A stretch of 64,000 nucleotides of DNA, from the NCBI RefSeq assembly GCF_027172205.1, contig NC_070604.1:75181023-75245022 (forward strand), read 5' to 3'. Origin of the DNA: Podarcis raffonei. Lineage: Eukaryota > Chordata > Lepidosauria > Squamata > Lacertidae. A model generated the notes under the pieces. The model made no database searches. It had not been told where the DNA came from and saw nothing but the letters and a program-made list of their open reading frames with translations. The position numbers and the translations under genes were made by a program. Shown here in pieces: positions 43,714 to 57,330 of this stretch. Numbering within the stretch: position 1 is the first letter of the stretch; each line of letters starts with the position of its first letter.

Positions 43714-44074
43714 GGGACGCGGGTGGCACTGTGGGTTAAACCACAGAGCCTAGGACTTGCCGATCAGAAGGTCGGCGGTTCGAATCCCCGCGATGGGGTG
43801 AGCTCCTGTTCTTCGGTCCCAGCTTCTGCCAACCTAGCAGTTTGAAAGCACAAAGTGCAAGTAGATAAATAGGTACCGCTCCAGCGGGAAGGTAAACGGC
43901 GTTTCCATGTGCTGCTCTGGTTCACCAGAAGCAGCTTAGTCATGCTGGCCACATGACCTGGAAGCTGTCTGTGGACAAATGCCGGCTCCCTCGGCCAATA
44001 AAGCGAGATGAGCGCCACAACCCCAGAGTCGGTCACGACTGGACCTAATGGTCAGGGGTCCCTTTACCTTTACC
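43714..44074 (+). mobile_element. tRNA-derived SINE, full length, well preserved
   Basis: Head GGGACGCGGGTGGCACTG and box B GGTCGGCGGTTCGAATCC, ending in 'ccctttacctttac'. The 13-base duplication ttcccatcatccc lies at 43697-43709 and 44075-44087. Probably the best preserved copy in the window. Confidence 0.9.
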
Positions 44075-44119
44075 TTCCCATCATCCCACCTTGGCATTAT
44101 GGTGTTATGGTAAGCTTAT

Positions 44120-44210
44120 AGACATTCTTTACAGCTTATGCTGTAAGCCACCCTGTGATATTTGGGCGAAGGGCAGCATATAAGGTAAGTAAGTAAGTAA
44201 GTAAACAATT
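44120..44210 (+). repeat. LINE 3' end with (GTAA)n tail
   Basis: 'gtaagccaccctgtgata' and 'gggcagcatataaggtaagt' followed by four or five GTAA units. Confidence 0.5.
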
Positions 44211-45907
44211 TTTTTTTGCTTTAAGCATATACTTGTCTGCAACACTATTTTGATGTCTGGTTCAGCAAGGTGTCACGAAACACTTCAGGAATTGCTGCTT
44301 CAACTTGTAATGATCCCACCTCACCTCTGACAAGCCCAAAGTATCACCCCCTTCTCACAGAGCTGACAGCAAATCAAGGGAAGGAATAAGGTTGTTCTGG
44401 GATTTCAACCTGTTGAAAGGCATGGAAGAAGCCTTGAAGCATCACTCAGATATCAGAGAACCATCCCTAAGCCTTAACTGATGGAACAGAGAGAAGGCTA
44501 GACAATATGTTCTGCAGTTACAACATGGATGTCTTCCAGGGCCATTTCAATGGCGGCCAGCATTTAACTTTCCCCACAATGCCTTTGATGCCTCAGGGCA
44601 TTGTGGGCAATGTAAACTGAAATCCTCAATGTGGGGCAACCATTTTATTTTCCCACAATGCCTTGGAATATTGTTTCTGTATATTGAGGGAAATTAAAAT
44701 GGTGCTGAATTTTTTTTAATTATTTTTTTAAAGGGAGACCCAGGGCAGGCCTTGGCTGGGGACATATACTTGCACTATACCCACTATTGGGGCACTGGAG
44801 CCTTGGCAACTCCCCAAGGATGCCAATTACTGACACCTGACCTGAGGCAGGACCATGTTTGAGGAACTGATTAAGAAAATATATGCCTTTTATTCAGAGT
44901 GTAAGACTGGAGCCTCATGCATCAAAATTTGGGAAGCCCTCCCTAAGCAATCTAAAGAAAGCTGTGTGGTATGCTGAATGAATCCATATGCGTAGGAACT
45001 TTTACAGTTGCTGTTGCTTAAGAGTCACCCACAAACGTATATCAGATTTTCCGCAAGATTGTCCTCATCTGTTTGAGTAGAAATGACCTGTTCTCTGGTA
45101 GCCCCCTTGCCTCACAGGACAAAGAGACAGTCTTCTGCTAGGATGTAGTGCCACCAACAGATTCCTTTCCCCCCAAAGGAATGCTATTCTTCCTGTATTT
45201 CCCTCAAGTAGTGGCAGAATGAAAACAGTAACAGGAGAAAAGTATTAGATTTGAACAGATGGTCCCAGGTGACTGATGGCTACACTCCAGACTGAAGAGG
45301 GAAATCACATTTTGCTATGTGTGTGGTATCCCCCCCCCCTTTCATAGGTAAACTAAACACACAATTTAATGCAGAGAAATTTCACTGTTTGACCATTTCA
45401 CTGATATTCATCTGTTACCTACATTTCACACTACTGGACTTAAAAAACAACAACCCCATAGGGCTTTGTATTTGAAAGATTGTAAAATTATGCACCATAT
45501 GCAGGGGAGTGTCTTGTACTAAAATCCAATTCCAAATATTGTAAATTTTAAGAATCTGGAATAATGCGGCTTGGGAAGTTGATGTTGAAAATTTCAGTTT
45601 TGTGAAGCATGTTTAGACAACGAAATCTTAAGTCTTGTTGATACTTCTAAAGGGAATTGTTTTAAGCAGCAGCTGGCCAAGACGCTGCTCTACAAGACTC
45701 TGCTTGTAGACACAAAGGCATCTATAACTGAAAATGTTATCAAAAGAACATGCACACATCCCTGGCTTCTCTGTAGCAGACCTTGGAGAGACTGGCTTGG
45801 ATCCATCCAAAGTTAGCAGCACTTAGTTCCCCCTGAAATTAATGTGACTTCAGTCATGGTGAACTTGCTCTTAAGATTTCAGCAAGACCCACGTTCAATT
45901 AAAATAA

Positions 45908-46000
45908 GCTGCAATTGTATACTTACTGACTTTCCTAGGAGTAAGCCCATTGAGCTCAGTGGAATTTGTTTATAAGCAGACGTGTATAGGATTCTGCTGT
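45908..46000. mobile_element. Old palindromic MITE (TGCAATCCTA type)
   Basis: 'gctgcaattgtatac' and 'gtataggattctgc' are approximate inverted ends around 'gtaagcccattgagctcagt'. Confidence 0.45.
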
Positions 46001-47875
46001 TATAATATTAAATGTGTAAAGTGGAATTTCATCCTGGCCATTCATTAGTCCTGATTTATATTTAAGGAAAGCATCTCACCATATCTCTACTACATCGGTA
46101 TGTCTTCCTTCGCTCAGCAAATCCACAGTGTTTCCTTTTGACTGCCACCAGAGGGCAAACATTCCATTCCGCAGAGATCTCAAAAACCGTCAAGCCATCA
46201 GGAGGTCGAGCCGTTCCAGTGCCCTCTGCCCAGGTGCAAGCCCCGTAGCAGGTGTTTTGGATTAGGCTGAAATAAAATGCTAGGGCCAGTTTGGGCAAAC
46301 ACACTCTCCACAGCTCTGTTGCTGTGGGCTTCTTTTGTGCTGTCAGTTTGAAAGCTTTTGCCCCCCACTCCTAGCTAAACTCAAACCAGATGGTACCTCC
46401 CAAAGTGAACAAATGAGTCTTTCTTTAGGAAGAGAAGAATAGCCCACATGAATTTTTTTTAGGGGGGGAAAAATCCTGAATACAAAAGCAAGAAGATAAA
46501 CACTGGATTATGGGAAATACTTCTCCCTGAGAGATTGTGCTAAGAAAGGAGGTAGTAGTTCTAGGTACCTATGTACTGAAAAAGAAATAAGATAAATTAT
46601 GGTAGGTAGGCAATTTTAACTATCAAATGCTACACAACCCAGTTTCATTGCATTCATTTCTCTTTCATGTGTCTTTCTTTTGTACAGCTTTGATAACTGT
46701 TTTTACAGGTTTCTCTTGGGACAAAAAGTATATTGTGCCAGAGCTTCTCTGGCAATGTGTAACAGAAGAGTCATGGGGTTTTCCTGAAGTCTTCGTTTTC
46801 ACACAGAATGTCATATCTTGCAATTGGGCAGCAGAACTTCCCTTCCTTCTCCTTCACTCCCCCCCCCCAAATCTGTTCTGGGGTTTTCCCCAACTTTCAG
46901 AAGAAGATATGGGGGAAGGCATGGAGGGCAGGAAGAGAAGAGGGAGGGGAACTTCTGCTGCCCAAGTTGAAGTCCTTACCTGAGTGGGACCACTTCAATG
47001 GATACAATGGATACAACCCTTTTAGATGGGAAAACGTACAATGAATTTTGCAGTCAGGGAGTCAGGTTTGGTAAAAAGAATTCTGTGTTAAATGGAGAAA
47101 TCACATTGTTTTTTTCATTGTTAGTGTTATGATGTAAATGTAACACTGATTTAAAGAAGGTAAACAAGAGAGTAAGTGAGCAAGCAAGCAAGGAAGACAA
47201 CACCCAGGAAAATGCATGGCTTCTTCATCATGGGAGCAATCACTAGATGTCACTGTGAGACAACACAAATATCTCTGTTATATGCATGACATAGAATGGT
47301 TTAATTTTGTTGAGACAGATTTAAGGAAACCACCATTCCTACAAGAGGAATGTTGAGCTCAGTCAATTTCTACATTCACCAATGGCAATGCTCCTATGAA
47401 TATTCTCTTTCTTACCAACTTTGTCTTGCTTAGCTGGAAAAGCAGTTTTGCATTCAAAAATAAACATTAGAGAAGATGGTAGCATATTTGGTCATGGTAT
47501 TGGGAGACGCATAGCATAAACAGTGAACTTTTATGCATTTCTACTCAGAAATAGGCTCAGTGGGATTCGCTCCTCTTGGGAACCCTTCCATGAGTCAACT
47601 CATGACTTCTCCAGCTGTATAAAGGATGCTTTCACACACAGAGTTTGCATTGCAGTGCAGGTTGAATTTATCAGCACTTATCATGGTGACATGAATTTAT
47701 TGATTCATGTTACCACTACTAGGGCACTTTTCATCCATGGCATGCTTTTTGTTTCAGCTAAGATACAACATATCGATGTTAAAATTGTTGTCTTTGAGCT
47801 TCACCTACTGATCCAGTTTACTGCTTCACTTAGAAAAGACAATTTGAGATCAGAGGCACAGGAATTTAACAAAAC

Positions 47876-48060
47876 AAGAAGAGCTCTGTTGTATCAGACC
47901 AAAGACCCATATACCCAGGAACATGGTGGCCAGCCAAATGTCTTTGGGAAGCCCATGAGCAGAATAGGAGGGCCATCTGTGTACCTAGAAAATAGCACAT
48001 AGCCATCATGACTAGTAGCCATTAGTCCCACGAAGCAGACGTCTGTGCTGGAGTACTCAG
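47876..48060 (+). repeat. Unclassified interspersed repeat (as at 183)
   Basis: 'gaagagctctgttgtatcag' through 'tagccatcatgactagtagc'. The 'catgactagtag' end is also present in the tandem spacers at about 4255 and 19845. Confidence 0.55.
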
Positions 48061-48375
48061 AAGTTCCTGTGAATTGGCCCAAGTAATTCCTAGTGAAGGC
48101 ATTTTGTGTTTAGTTCAGTGGGCACTTGATTATATATTGCAGCATGAAGGGAGGAAGTCCAGTGAACATCTTCCCATTTTCCTCTTTCCAGAAACCTTTT
48201 CAGTTTAATCATTCTCCTTAACCTTTACTTGTCGGGTCACAATAATTATTTTAACCTGCACTGCACATGGTGTGTGAGAAAGTGTTCTCAGTGCATTATA
48301 TCCATCTCTGTAGGATTCGGTTCTTAGCTGCTAAATGACATTGTCTCTAAGAAGTGTCACTATTTTAAAAATGTA

Positions 48376-48600
48376 CAGTGGTACCTCGGGTTAAGTACTT
48401 AATTCGTTCCGGAGGTCTGTTCTTAACCTGAAGCACCACTTTAGCTAATGGGGCCTCCTGCTGCCACCCCGCAGCTGGAGCACGATTTCTGTTCTCATCC
48501 TGAAGCAAAGTTCTTAACCTGAGGTACTATTTCTGGGTTAGCGGAGTCTGTAACCTGAAGCGTATGTAACCTGAAGCGTATGTAACCTGAGGTACCACTG
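48376..48600. mobile_element. Tc1/mariner-type MITE
   Basis: CAGTGGTACCTCGGGTTA to GAGGTACCACTG flanked by TA (48374-48375, 48601-48602). Close in sequence to 29407-29648. Confidence 0.85.
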
Positions 48601-50105
48601 TACACGTTTTGAAAATATCATTCTCGTTTTTGCTGCTTCATAGCTGTTTCCCGTCTACACGTTTCAGATTCCCAATGGACTCCACAGCATGTTTGGTTTT
48701 AAAAGGACTCATGTCTGTGACACAAAGTAAATGAAGATGATGCATAAAATCAATACTTCTGGAATGTCATGGGTAAAATCCTTCCCTGCACAGGTGCAAT
48801 ATCCATGTGCAGAGGGACCCTCCCTGTTTCTGATTCCCCCTCACTGGTGCACACTAAGGACTGCTGGCACGCTGCCCATGCATCTACTCAAAGGTGAAGA
48901 GAGACAGGATTCTGATGGCCTCGCAGGGATACCGTTGTGCGCAGGTGCTGTGTCAGCCAGGGAGGGATCATCCCCTCAGTATATTTGTCTTTGCAAGTTC
49001 TTCAGAAAGAAAAAACAACAACTCCTCTGGTATAAAGTAGACATTATCCACGGCCGCCTCCGCAGGCCAAAGCATGAGTAAACAGATGAGCCATTGCTGT
49101 GCCCATAAGGTCAACAAATGTGGATTTTGTCAGACCATAGAAGGAAGCACATTTCAGACCTGACAGCTGTCTACTGACCATCAGGCTATATATGTGCACA
49201 GTCTAGGCCTGTGAGTCAAAATGCCCTGCACTTACACTGTGGCAAACTGAAAGAGAGGAGTCATTTTGTATGTACAGGGCCCATTTCAAGCATGACCAAA
49301 CCAAAACAAGCATTCACTTCAACCAGAACCACATAAATTAGCATGTATGTTGTAAAATAGGAAAGAAAAGGGAGAGAACTACTTCCACAGTAGAATTAAT
49401 TAGCAGTTAATGTTGTTGTTGTTTGTAAGCACCTGGGGGTGTAGAGTGAGGCCCCTCAGGCAGTGTAATCCTTTGTATTGGCCCTGGTCATCAAGCTCTC
49501 TATGTGATAGATTATGTTGAATATTTGTATTGATTGTAAAATAAATAAATTAATAATGATAATGATGCAATCTTATATTTGGTGGTGGTTTTGTTTTAAC
49601 TGCTATGCACTTGATTGTTTTGAATCTTGCGTGAGTCACCCATGGAACATTGTTAATGGGCAGGCAATACATGTCAAAAGAATGTGAAAATAAATCGAAT
49701 AGTGAGGGGAGACACCTCAAAAAATGACACCAAGAAGCAGCAGAGATGGAGAATCTTCATCTTTGAGCTACCAGAAACAACATCAAAATAAAAAAAGTGT
49801 GGGGAGTACCAGACCAATGTACACCCCTCACTTCACCTCAGAAATGATTGCATACAACAGTCCAGCACAGGCCTAAATGGGTGTTCACATACTACATTCA
49901 GCCAGTATGCAATCTGTGTACCTGTGTAAACAGCTGAACTATACACTCTTACAGTTATTCATATGTAATGATCAGTGAGTTTACAGTTGGTGTCCCTGTG
50001 GCTGAGCCATGCAAACCAACAAGTGTACACCCTTTCACACAAACACATGCACATGTGTAATATCAAAATGTGCAATGTCAACAAACACATTGGTTGTGTT
50101 CATAT

Positions 50106-50205
50106 CATACATTTAAAGCACATGACTTCCCCCAAAGATTCCTGGGAGCTGTAGTTTGTTAAGGGTGCTACCCTTCCCAGGAATCTTTGGGAATGCTTTA
50201 AATGT
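50106..50205. repeat. Palindromic MITE-like repeat
   Basis: 'acatttaaagca' and 'tgctttaaatgt' are inverted ends; 'ccaaagattcctgggag' and 'cccaggaatctttggg' pair inside. Confidence 0.6.
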
Positions 50206-50745
50206 CGGGTGTATTCCTCCAGGTTCCCGAAGGGAAAGACAGTGACATCATCCCTTCCTTTGAAGATTCCATTACTGGTGCTAGAATATACTTAATGGGA
50301 TCTGCATGCCACAGAATCCAATAGAGCTTGATGCTCTTTAATTAATGGCCTCTTTAATAGCTGGTGACAGTGGGAGAGTGAACTTCCACAGTTCACAGCC
50401 TTTTCCAAGACCTCTTCTGGAATATTTCTTTCTACTATCATCAGCCAGACTCCCCTTTTGACCCCTTTATCGGTCTGTGAGTGGTACCGGAATCTTAACG
50501 GTCTTCTAGCCACAGCAATTCACCATGGCCCTTTCTGACAGCACACCATCGTGGAGTGAAAGAGATGAATTTTGGTGAGCTCGTAACAGATCAGTCCATT
50601 CATCTTTCTGAAAAGACGTCCGGGACTCTTTCACTTACAGAGGTACCAATATTACTAAGCAGCTTTCTCAAAAGATATAGTACAGTGAAATTGGCTGTGT
50701 ACATAGCCCAACACTCCAGGTTTGAGTTGTGTGAGAGATACACAT

Positions 50746-50837
50746 CATAGCTGTCAACATTTTCCTTTTTTTAAAAGGGAAATTCCCTTATTCCGAATAG
50801 GATTCCTCCCAAGAAAAGGGAAAAGTTGACAGCTATG
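50746..50837. mobile_element. Very short hAT-like MITE, copy 3
   Basis: CATAGCTGTCAACA to GTTGACAGCTATG. Flanks atacacat and atacgcaa match at 5 or 6 of 8. Same core as copies 1 and 2. Confidence 0.7.
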
Positions 50838-53559
50838 ATACGCAAACACACACACACGTACAAAGCTGGGATATGAAATTGGTCTCACAACAGAAGCTGG
50901 TATGTCATTCTGGGCCTGGGCCAGTCCTACCATTGGACAGTGTGAGAAGGCCATCTCAGGAAGTTGATCTTTGATGCATGTCATGAAAGGGCAGCAAACT
51001 GTCTATTATTGCTGTATTTTTCCTGCCAGCAAAAGGGGTGGTGCTTAAGGACTTTTCTGCCTCAGAAGCCAAAATATCTTGGCAGGTCTTCATTTCTGGT
51101 GTGGTGCCATTTGCTGCTCTGCCTCGGGCAGAAAAATGTCTTGGGCTGGCTCTGGGGAATGCACAGATTTGATGAGATGCCAGATTGTCTCAGAACTGGA
51201 TAAGGCATATTTGCAGCAGCGGCCAGGAACATAATCAGAATATGGGGCTAGTTTCACAAAACATCTTCCTTTCACACATTTTAACTATTCCCTAAGCAGA
51301 GAAGAGGAAATATAAATGGCAAGAAGGATCGTGCCTCTGTTAGAAGAATGCAAGTTTGTGAATAAAATAGTAACATCACTCACCAGTTTCACATTTTCCA
51401 TCTCATGATTGCTAGTGTGCTTTCTTCTGCCTTTATAGCTTGCAATGTATTCCTATGTATGTTGTATTGTCAGGACTGTCATACCCTAACAGCTTGTACA
51501 CTAAAACATTTGTTCATTCACTCATTTTGTCTATTCATCAGGGTTCTTTATTAGTACAACCTTCCTCAGTGAGATAAACACAGCCAGCCCACCATAGCAG
51601 GGCATCCTATTATTTGATTATTTGAGCAAAGGAACACCTCAGTTTACGCAAAGGTAAACTCTTGACAGTATTGAAATCAACAGAAATTCTGGATGAAAAC
51701 AAATACAGTTACACAAGTTTTAACTAGATAGGGATAGTGCAATCATATTTTGTGAACAACTTTTATTTTAACTTACATTTGGATGGTAATAGAATTGTGA
51801 CTTGTTTGATGTCACCCATAAAAACCCCCACAAAAGGTGAGAGATCTCTTGCTGACACTAGCTTCTCACTAATAGATTGGATGCAATGGTGCCTACTTGG
51901 CAACGTTGCTACATAAGCATGACAAGATTATTTACTTGACTATACATCATAATATTGGATTCCGTGAACATGTGTCTGAGCCTTGCAATTTGACTTCAGC
52001 ATGGCGTTTTCTGAATTACATCCTTAGAGGCAGCAAGGGGGAGGAAGGCACTAATTTATTAATTTATTACATTACAACCTGCCTTTCTTCCAAAGACCTT
52101 TCCCCTCACAATAACACTGTGAGGCTGAATGATAATGACTGGCCCCAAGTTCATCTAGTGAGCTTCATGGCCAAGTGTGGATTTGATCATACGCCTTTCC
52201 AGTTCTAATTCAACACTTTAACTACTATATCATTGCTTCCCAACCCCGATGAAACCTATGTGAATATGACAGCCATGTAGGAAGGGACAATACAGGTGAC
52301 GTTCCAATTTACTAGCACAGAACCACATTATGCTACATAATATCATCAAATATTAGTCTTACGTGCAAACCAAGCCCATAAGAAATTCTCTTTTCTTTGA
52401 AGACTTGCTTCCTATTTTGTTAAAGTACGCATTCAGAACATTTCACCGATTATTTTTACTCCAGCCCTAGGATGTGAAGTACATTTAACAGCTGAAGCTC
52501 ATCATGCAGAAAACAGTTAAGTCCTGTTGCATAAATCCATCATATGAATCAGTCCTGAAGCTCTTTTAAAACTCCTGTTACTACAGATTATTAAATCGTA
52601 AAAAGCTGGTCAGAATTTTAGCTGAATGAGAACTTTTCTCAACAGGTGGATAACAGCAGAATCCTATATATGTCTCCTCAGATGTTTAGTGGGGCTTAAT
52701 CCCAGGTCAGTACATAGAGGCTTGCTGCCCAAGACTCTCTCTTCAAAGAGCTATTGCTTCCGAAACTATTGGAGGAGGAAAGAGCCAGATTTTCACAAGG
52801 ACTGAGTTCTTTCCTCAGCATCATGACAGCTGGTATTTCCAAGGCACTCAGCACTTACTGACCACTCAACACATTTGCAAGTTCAGCACTTAAGAAAGAA
52901 CATCAGTGCCTGAGAGTAGAATGATCAGGACAAGTGAGGTACTCCTTGTCTGGGGCTAAGCTGAAAAGATGGGGAGGCTTCACAGCCCTTGATTCTAAAC
53001 TGTAAGAATTATGGATTATATCATTCCAGGCCTTGTTAGAACCCAAGGGTGGGGGACCTACATCACCCCAGGGTGGCAGCAGGGAAGCCTTTTCTGTGCT
53101 ATCACCTGAAATATGGAGAATAGGAGGGACAAAACTGTATTAAAATGTAGAAAGCTTATACAAACTCATTTCTATCATAGGTGTGGTAAGAGATTGCTCA
53201 GACTGCTCTGCCCCTTCCCTCTAATTTTCCCCAGTATATTGCAGCAAATCAAGTAATGGCTATCAACAGAAGAGACTCAGCTGGCATCAAATTGCCATTC
53301 AGTCTTAAACCTCTGTGGGTGTCCTTGGGAATGTCTATCCCTTGGCTTAAAATGCCTCATGGACTCAACATTCCAGCTGAAATGTGTGAATGAGCCCCCT
53401 CTCCCTCTCCTTGTAACCTACTTCACAGGGTTCTTGGGAGGCTAAATGAGGTAAAAGCTATTCATTTATTTTGCCAATTTCTAAACTGGTCTTCATCAGT
53501 TTAAAAAACCCCAGGGTGGTTTACCACAATGAAATAAAAACATTCTCATATTAAAAACA

Positions 53560-53810
53560 ATTATTTAAACCCCAAACAACAGTAAACACAGCAAGCAGAC
53601 AACATCCATAATAGCTATATCAGTTTCCCCCAAAGAGGTGCATTTTAAGAAGCACTGAAAGTCAGAAAACAACAGCACTGTATGAACCTTCAAGGGGAGG
53701 GAATTCCACAAATGAGGGGCCACCACACAGAAGGCCCTATCTTGAGTCACCACACAGTGGGATATACTCCTTGACAAGTTGAGAAGAAGGCCATGCACAT
53801 TTCACAGCTT
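53560..53810 (-). mobile_element. L2-like LINE C-terminal fragment
   Basis: The minus strand reads DRAFCVVAPHLWNSLPLKV and DFQCFLKCTSL, the tail of an L2-clade ORF. Confidence 0.7.
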
Positions 53811-53827
53811 GGGCAGGCTGATATAAG

Positions 53828-54179
53828 GTAAGGTAAAGGACCCCTGGACAGTTAAGTCCACTCAAAGGTGACTATGGGGTAGGGCACTCATATCAGTTTT
53901 CAGGCCAAGGGAGCCGGTGTTTGCCAACAGACAGCTTTCTGCATCATGTGGCCAGCATGACTAAACTGCTACTGGCACAATGGGACACCATGTGCCATGT
54001 GCCAGAGCACACAGAAACACTGTTTACCTTCCCGCTGCAGCAGTACCTATTTATCTACTTGCACTGGTATGCTTTTGAATTGCTAGGTTGGCAGAAGCTG
54101 AGACAGAGCAATGGGAGCTCACTCTATCACGTGTTTTCAAACTGACGACCGTCTGATCAGCAAGCACAAGACACTCAGC
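53828..54179 (-). mobile_element. tRNA-derived SINE, inverted
   Basis: From 'ggtaaaggacccctggacag' to 'caagcacaagacactcag'. It is more diverged than other copies and lacks the outermost head bases. It directly follows the L2-like fragment. Confidence 0.8.
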
Positions 54180-54905
54180 TTTCGTACTGTTTCCCCACAT
54201 AGAGTGCATTGCAATAACCTAATCAAATGCATGGATTATTGTGGCCAGATTATCCCGACCCAGGACTGGCCATGGAGGGTGAATCAACCATACCTGAAAC
54301 TAGGTACATCTCATCCTTAATACCACCTGGGCCCAATACCAGTGCTTCAACAAGGTGAAGGTGGTGAGGGTGTCAGAACTACATCTGAGGCAAACTGCTT
54401 CACCTCGCCTCACTGAAAATCTGGGAGAACCTCTTTGTAGAATCCAACCCACTGTGAAGCATGTGGAAGGGTCACTTTAGATTCCACTGACTGTGCTAAA
54501 TTATTGCAGTCAGAGCACTACTTTCCTGTCCAAAATTAAGCACACACCTCCTTTTTTGAATTGGGTTTATCTGTTGTGGTGATAAATGCCCCCTCTGCTG
54601 CATCCCCAGAAGAAATGGGTTAGGCAGCGGTCACATTTCCCCAGGGATCAGAATCGAAGAAGTGACTAGATAATGTGACCCAGCACCTGGCCTTTGCCTG
54701 AAGTGTTAAGAGTAAGAGCTTTGGAGTAGTTTGTTATGCTCTTCCTTATCGGCATTAGATGTTATCACCTTCGATAAGGTCAAGCTCTAGGTTGTGTCTC
54801 AATTGTCTAGAAGAATGTAATTGAAGAGATACCAAAATGTAGATTGTAGGTGGTAAAAGGGGAATCTTGCTCTCTGTTAGTCTTCTCATTAACTCTGTAA
54901 ATACA

Positions 54906-54907
<2 letters not shown>

Positions 54908-54941
<34 letters not shown>
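54908..54941. repeat. (AT)n microsatellite
   Basis: About 16 AT units. Confidence 0.95.
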
Positions 54942-54942
<1 letters not shown>

Positions 54943-56045
54943 GTTCAAATGCAACATTTTGAGTTGATTTTTTAAAATGATCAATGAATTTTGTTAATTG
55001 ACCAATATTGCATCCCCTTTAAAAGTTACTCACTTCATCTTCGCACTCCCCCACACTCCAGATTTTGGTCTTTATGAGCGCTGAGCCTTTTCATGTTTGT
55101 TTTGTCGAATGGATTTCTTTTGGCTAGCAACAAGCTCAGCATTAAACAGATGGCTGCATCTTGTGCCTGAGGCAAGTAGGGCAGGAAACAAAGAAAACAT
55201 CTCCAAGGGTGTGTTTTCAGAAATGGAGAGAGCTGCTACTTAGGTCATATTTGGATAACCACATCCATCGAACATTCTGTTGCACCTTTTGAGACTTCTG
55301 GGCAATTATTTGATATGAAAGAGCAACAAAGAGCTGTATTTATGTAGCATCAGACCCTAGCCTTTTTTCATTTTGCCAAATCGCATCTTCCCGGCTTGCT
55401 CAACAGGTGCTCAAAAATAAACCCACATTAATGACAAGAAAACAAGACAGGAGCAAAAGGGAGGGAGGAGAAAAGAAAACAGCCCAAAGACAGGGAAAAG
55501 GTGGGTAAAGGAGAATAGGGAGGGTCATGGGATGAGAGTAGACTCATAGTGTGTTTGCACAGCTCTGTTTGCAGGCAGAAAAAGTGGAGCAGTGCTTTCA
55601 GCCAATTCTCTTGGGAGCAGGACAATTTTTTGCAGACAGTGGCGATGGAGTTGCAATTGGCAGTCAGTAGACCGCCTTGTTTTCTTATAACGAATCTGTT
55701 TGAACGATGCTGTGTTGTAACATAGCATTTCTGTAGGATGATTGCTGGAAGAAAAGGTAGAGGCGTCTGCTGAAGCCCATTGGGCATTGGCTTTGTGTGT
55801 ACCCTAACTAATGAGGTGAACTGGGGTGATTTGAGATACTCTTTCACATCACCAAGTCAGATCTTACCATTATGAAGGCATGCTGAGGCAGATCAGGGAG
55901 TGACCAACCTTCTTGGCTCATTCCCCCCCATTGAATTAAATGCACAGTAAATGCACAAATGAGTTATTTCCCAGTGCACTCCAACCATAGTGATTTGGGG
56001 AAGGGGAGGGTGTAAGTGGCGGAGTAGACTATTGAGGTGGTCTGC

Positions 56046-56046
56046 T

Positions 56047-56082
<36 letters not shown>
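56046..56082 (+). repeat. (TTTC)n microsatellite
   Basis: About nine tetranucleotide units. Confidence 0.95.
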
Positions 56083-56159
56083 GACTTTTAAGAAATAAAG
56101 CAATCAACAGCATTAAAACCACAATGTTAAATGCAAATAAATTAAAAGCAATAATAGGG

Positions 56160-56250
56160 TTGCAATCCCATCCACACTTACCTGGAAATAAAGGCCAGTG
56201 AACACCATTGGACTTGCTTCTAGGGAAATAAGCAAAGGATTCTGTTGCAC
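56160..56250. mobile_element. Old palindromic MITE (TGCAATCCTA type)
   Basis: 'ttgcaatcccatccacac' and 'aaaggattctgttgcac' are approximate inverted ends. Confidence 0.45.
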
Positions 56251-56984
56251 ATCAGTAAACAAATCTTCCTGGTGTCTCAGCAAAACCTCTGACAAATGAA
56301 ACTTCCTCAGCAGACTCTCTAATAAGCCTTAGGCAAACCACTATAATATTGCTATTTCCACTTTGGGCTATTGTTTGCTTTCTCGTGACTATACATCTAT
56401 TTTGATGGTTATAAACTTGGTCTAGTCTCTCCTCAGTGCACAAAGTTTGCGAATCTTATTTCCCCCTTGAAAAAATCATGCCAAACCTGCATTTAGTTAG
56501 TGACACTAGATACCTTTTATTTAAACAAGCATTCATGATGCTGTCTTCATTTTAATTGGGTAGCTATCTCACTATAATAATGTGGGAAAGGGATGAGGAT
56601 TTACATTCTGGGGGTCACCAAAAATGCCTGGAGAAAGCTGATCTACAAATCAGCAAACCAAGCCAAACATATGAAGATTTGTTGAGTTGATGCCCCTCGC
56701 CTCCATGAGATGAAATAAGCTTAAATCAACTCACTCTTATCCAGCAAGGACAAAGTGTAGGCATAAAGCAAGCTTCAATTGTGTCTGCTCTGCTTTGCAG
56801 AAAACGGTAGGTGCATGGGGAAAAATATGTGGCTCCCCTCCCTTATCCCTGGATACAACTTCTTTCCATTGTATACATGCACTGGTAACCTCTTGACCAG
56901 ACCACTATATTGCACTATATATGGGGCTGGCCATGAATACATTGGTGGAGAATTTGGCAACCAGATTGGTGACTGAGTTTAGCT

Positions 56985-57330
56985 ACCAGGAACATTTTAC
57001 TCCAATACTTCATTGGATACCTATTTGCTTCTCTGCTGAGTTCAAGGTGACATTTTGATCTTGAAAGCCCTATGTACTCTAAGCCTGGAATACTTGTGAG
57101 AGTGGCTACTGCCAAATGTACCTCCCTGATCACAAAGGCATGGTAATAAATCTCTGCTGAGGGTGCCAAGTCTTTGGAGGCTAGCTTGCCTCCAACCATA
57201 AACAGACTTGTCTATTGCTGCCCCACAGTTAGAGAATTCATTACTGCTTGAAATTTGCCAGATTTGAGAGCTTGGCCCATTTAGACAGGCATTCCCCTCT
57301 GTTTTAAAGCAGACTGTTAACCTCTTAGTG
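56985..57330 (+). mobile_element. L2-like LINE C-terminal fragment
   Basis: The + strand reads LHWIPICFSAEFKV, with remnants of the following segments in degraded frames. Heavily decayed. Confidence 0.5.

Noticed and set aside
47523-48002. 159-codon + strand frame
   Set aside because: No splice context or recognisable domain. Its end runs through a dispersed repeat also found at 183 and 38425.
50292-50513. 73-codon minus-strand frame
   Set aside because: Short, with no similarity I recognise and no splice context; likely chance.
55428-55847. 139-codon minus-strand frame
   Set aside because: Composition is low-complexity toward its end (Ser/Phe/Pro-rich), with no domain, no splice signals and no paralogue.
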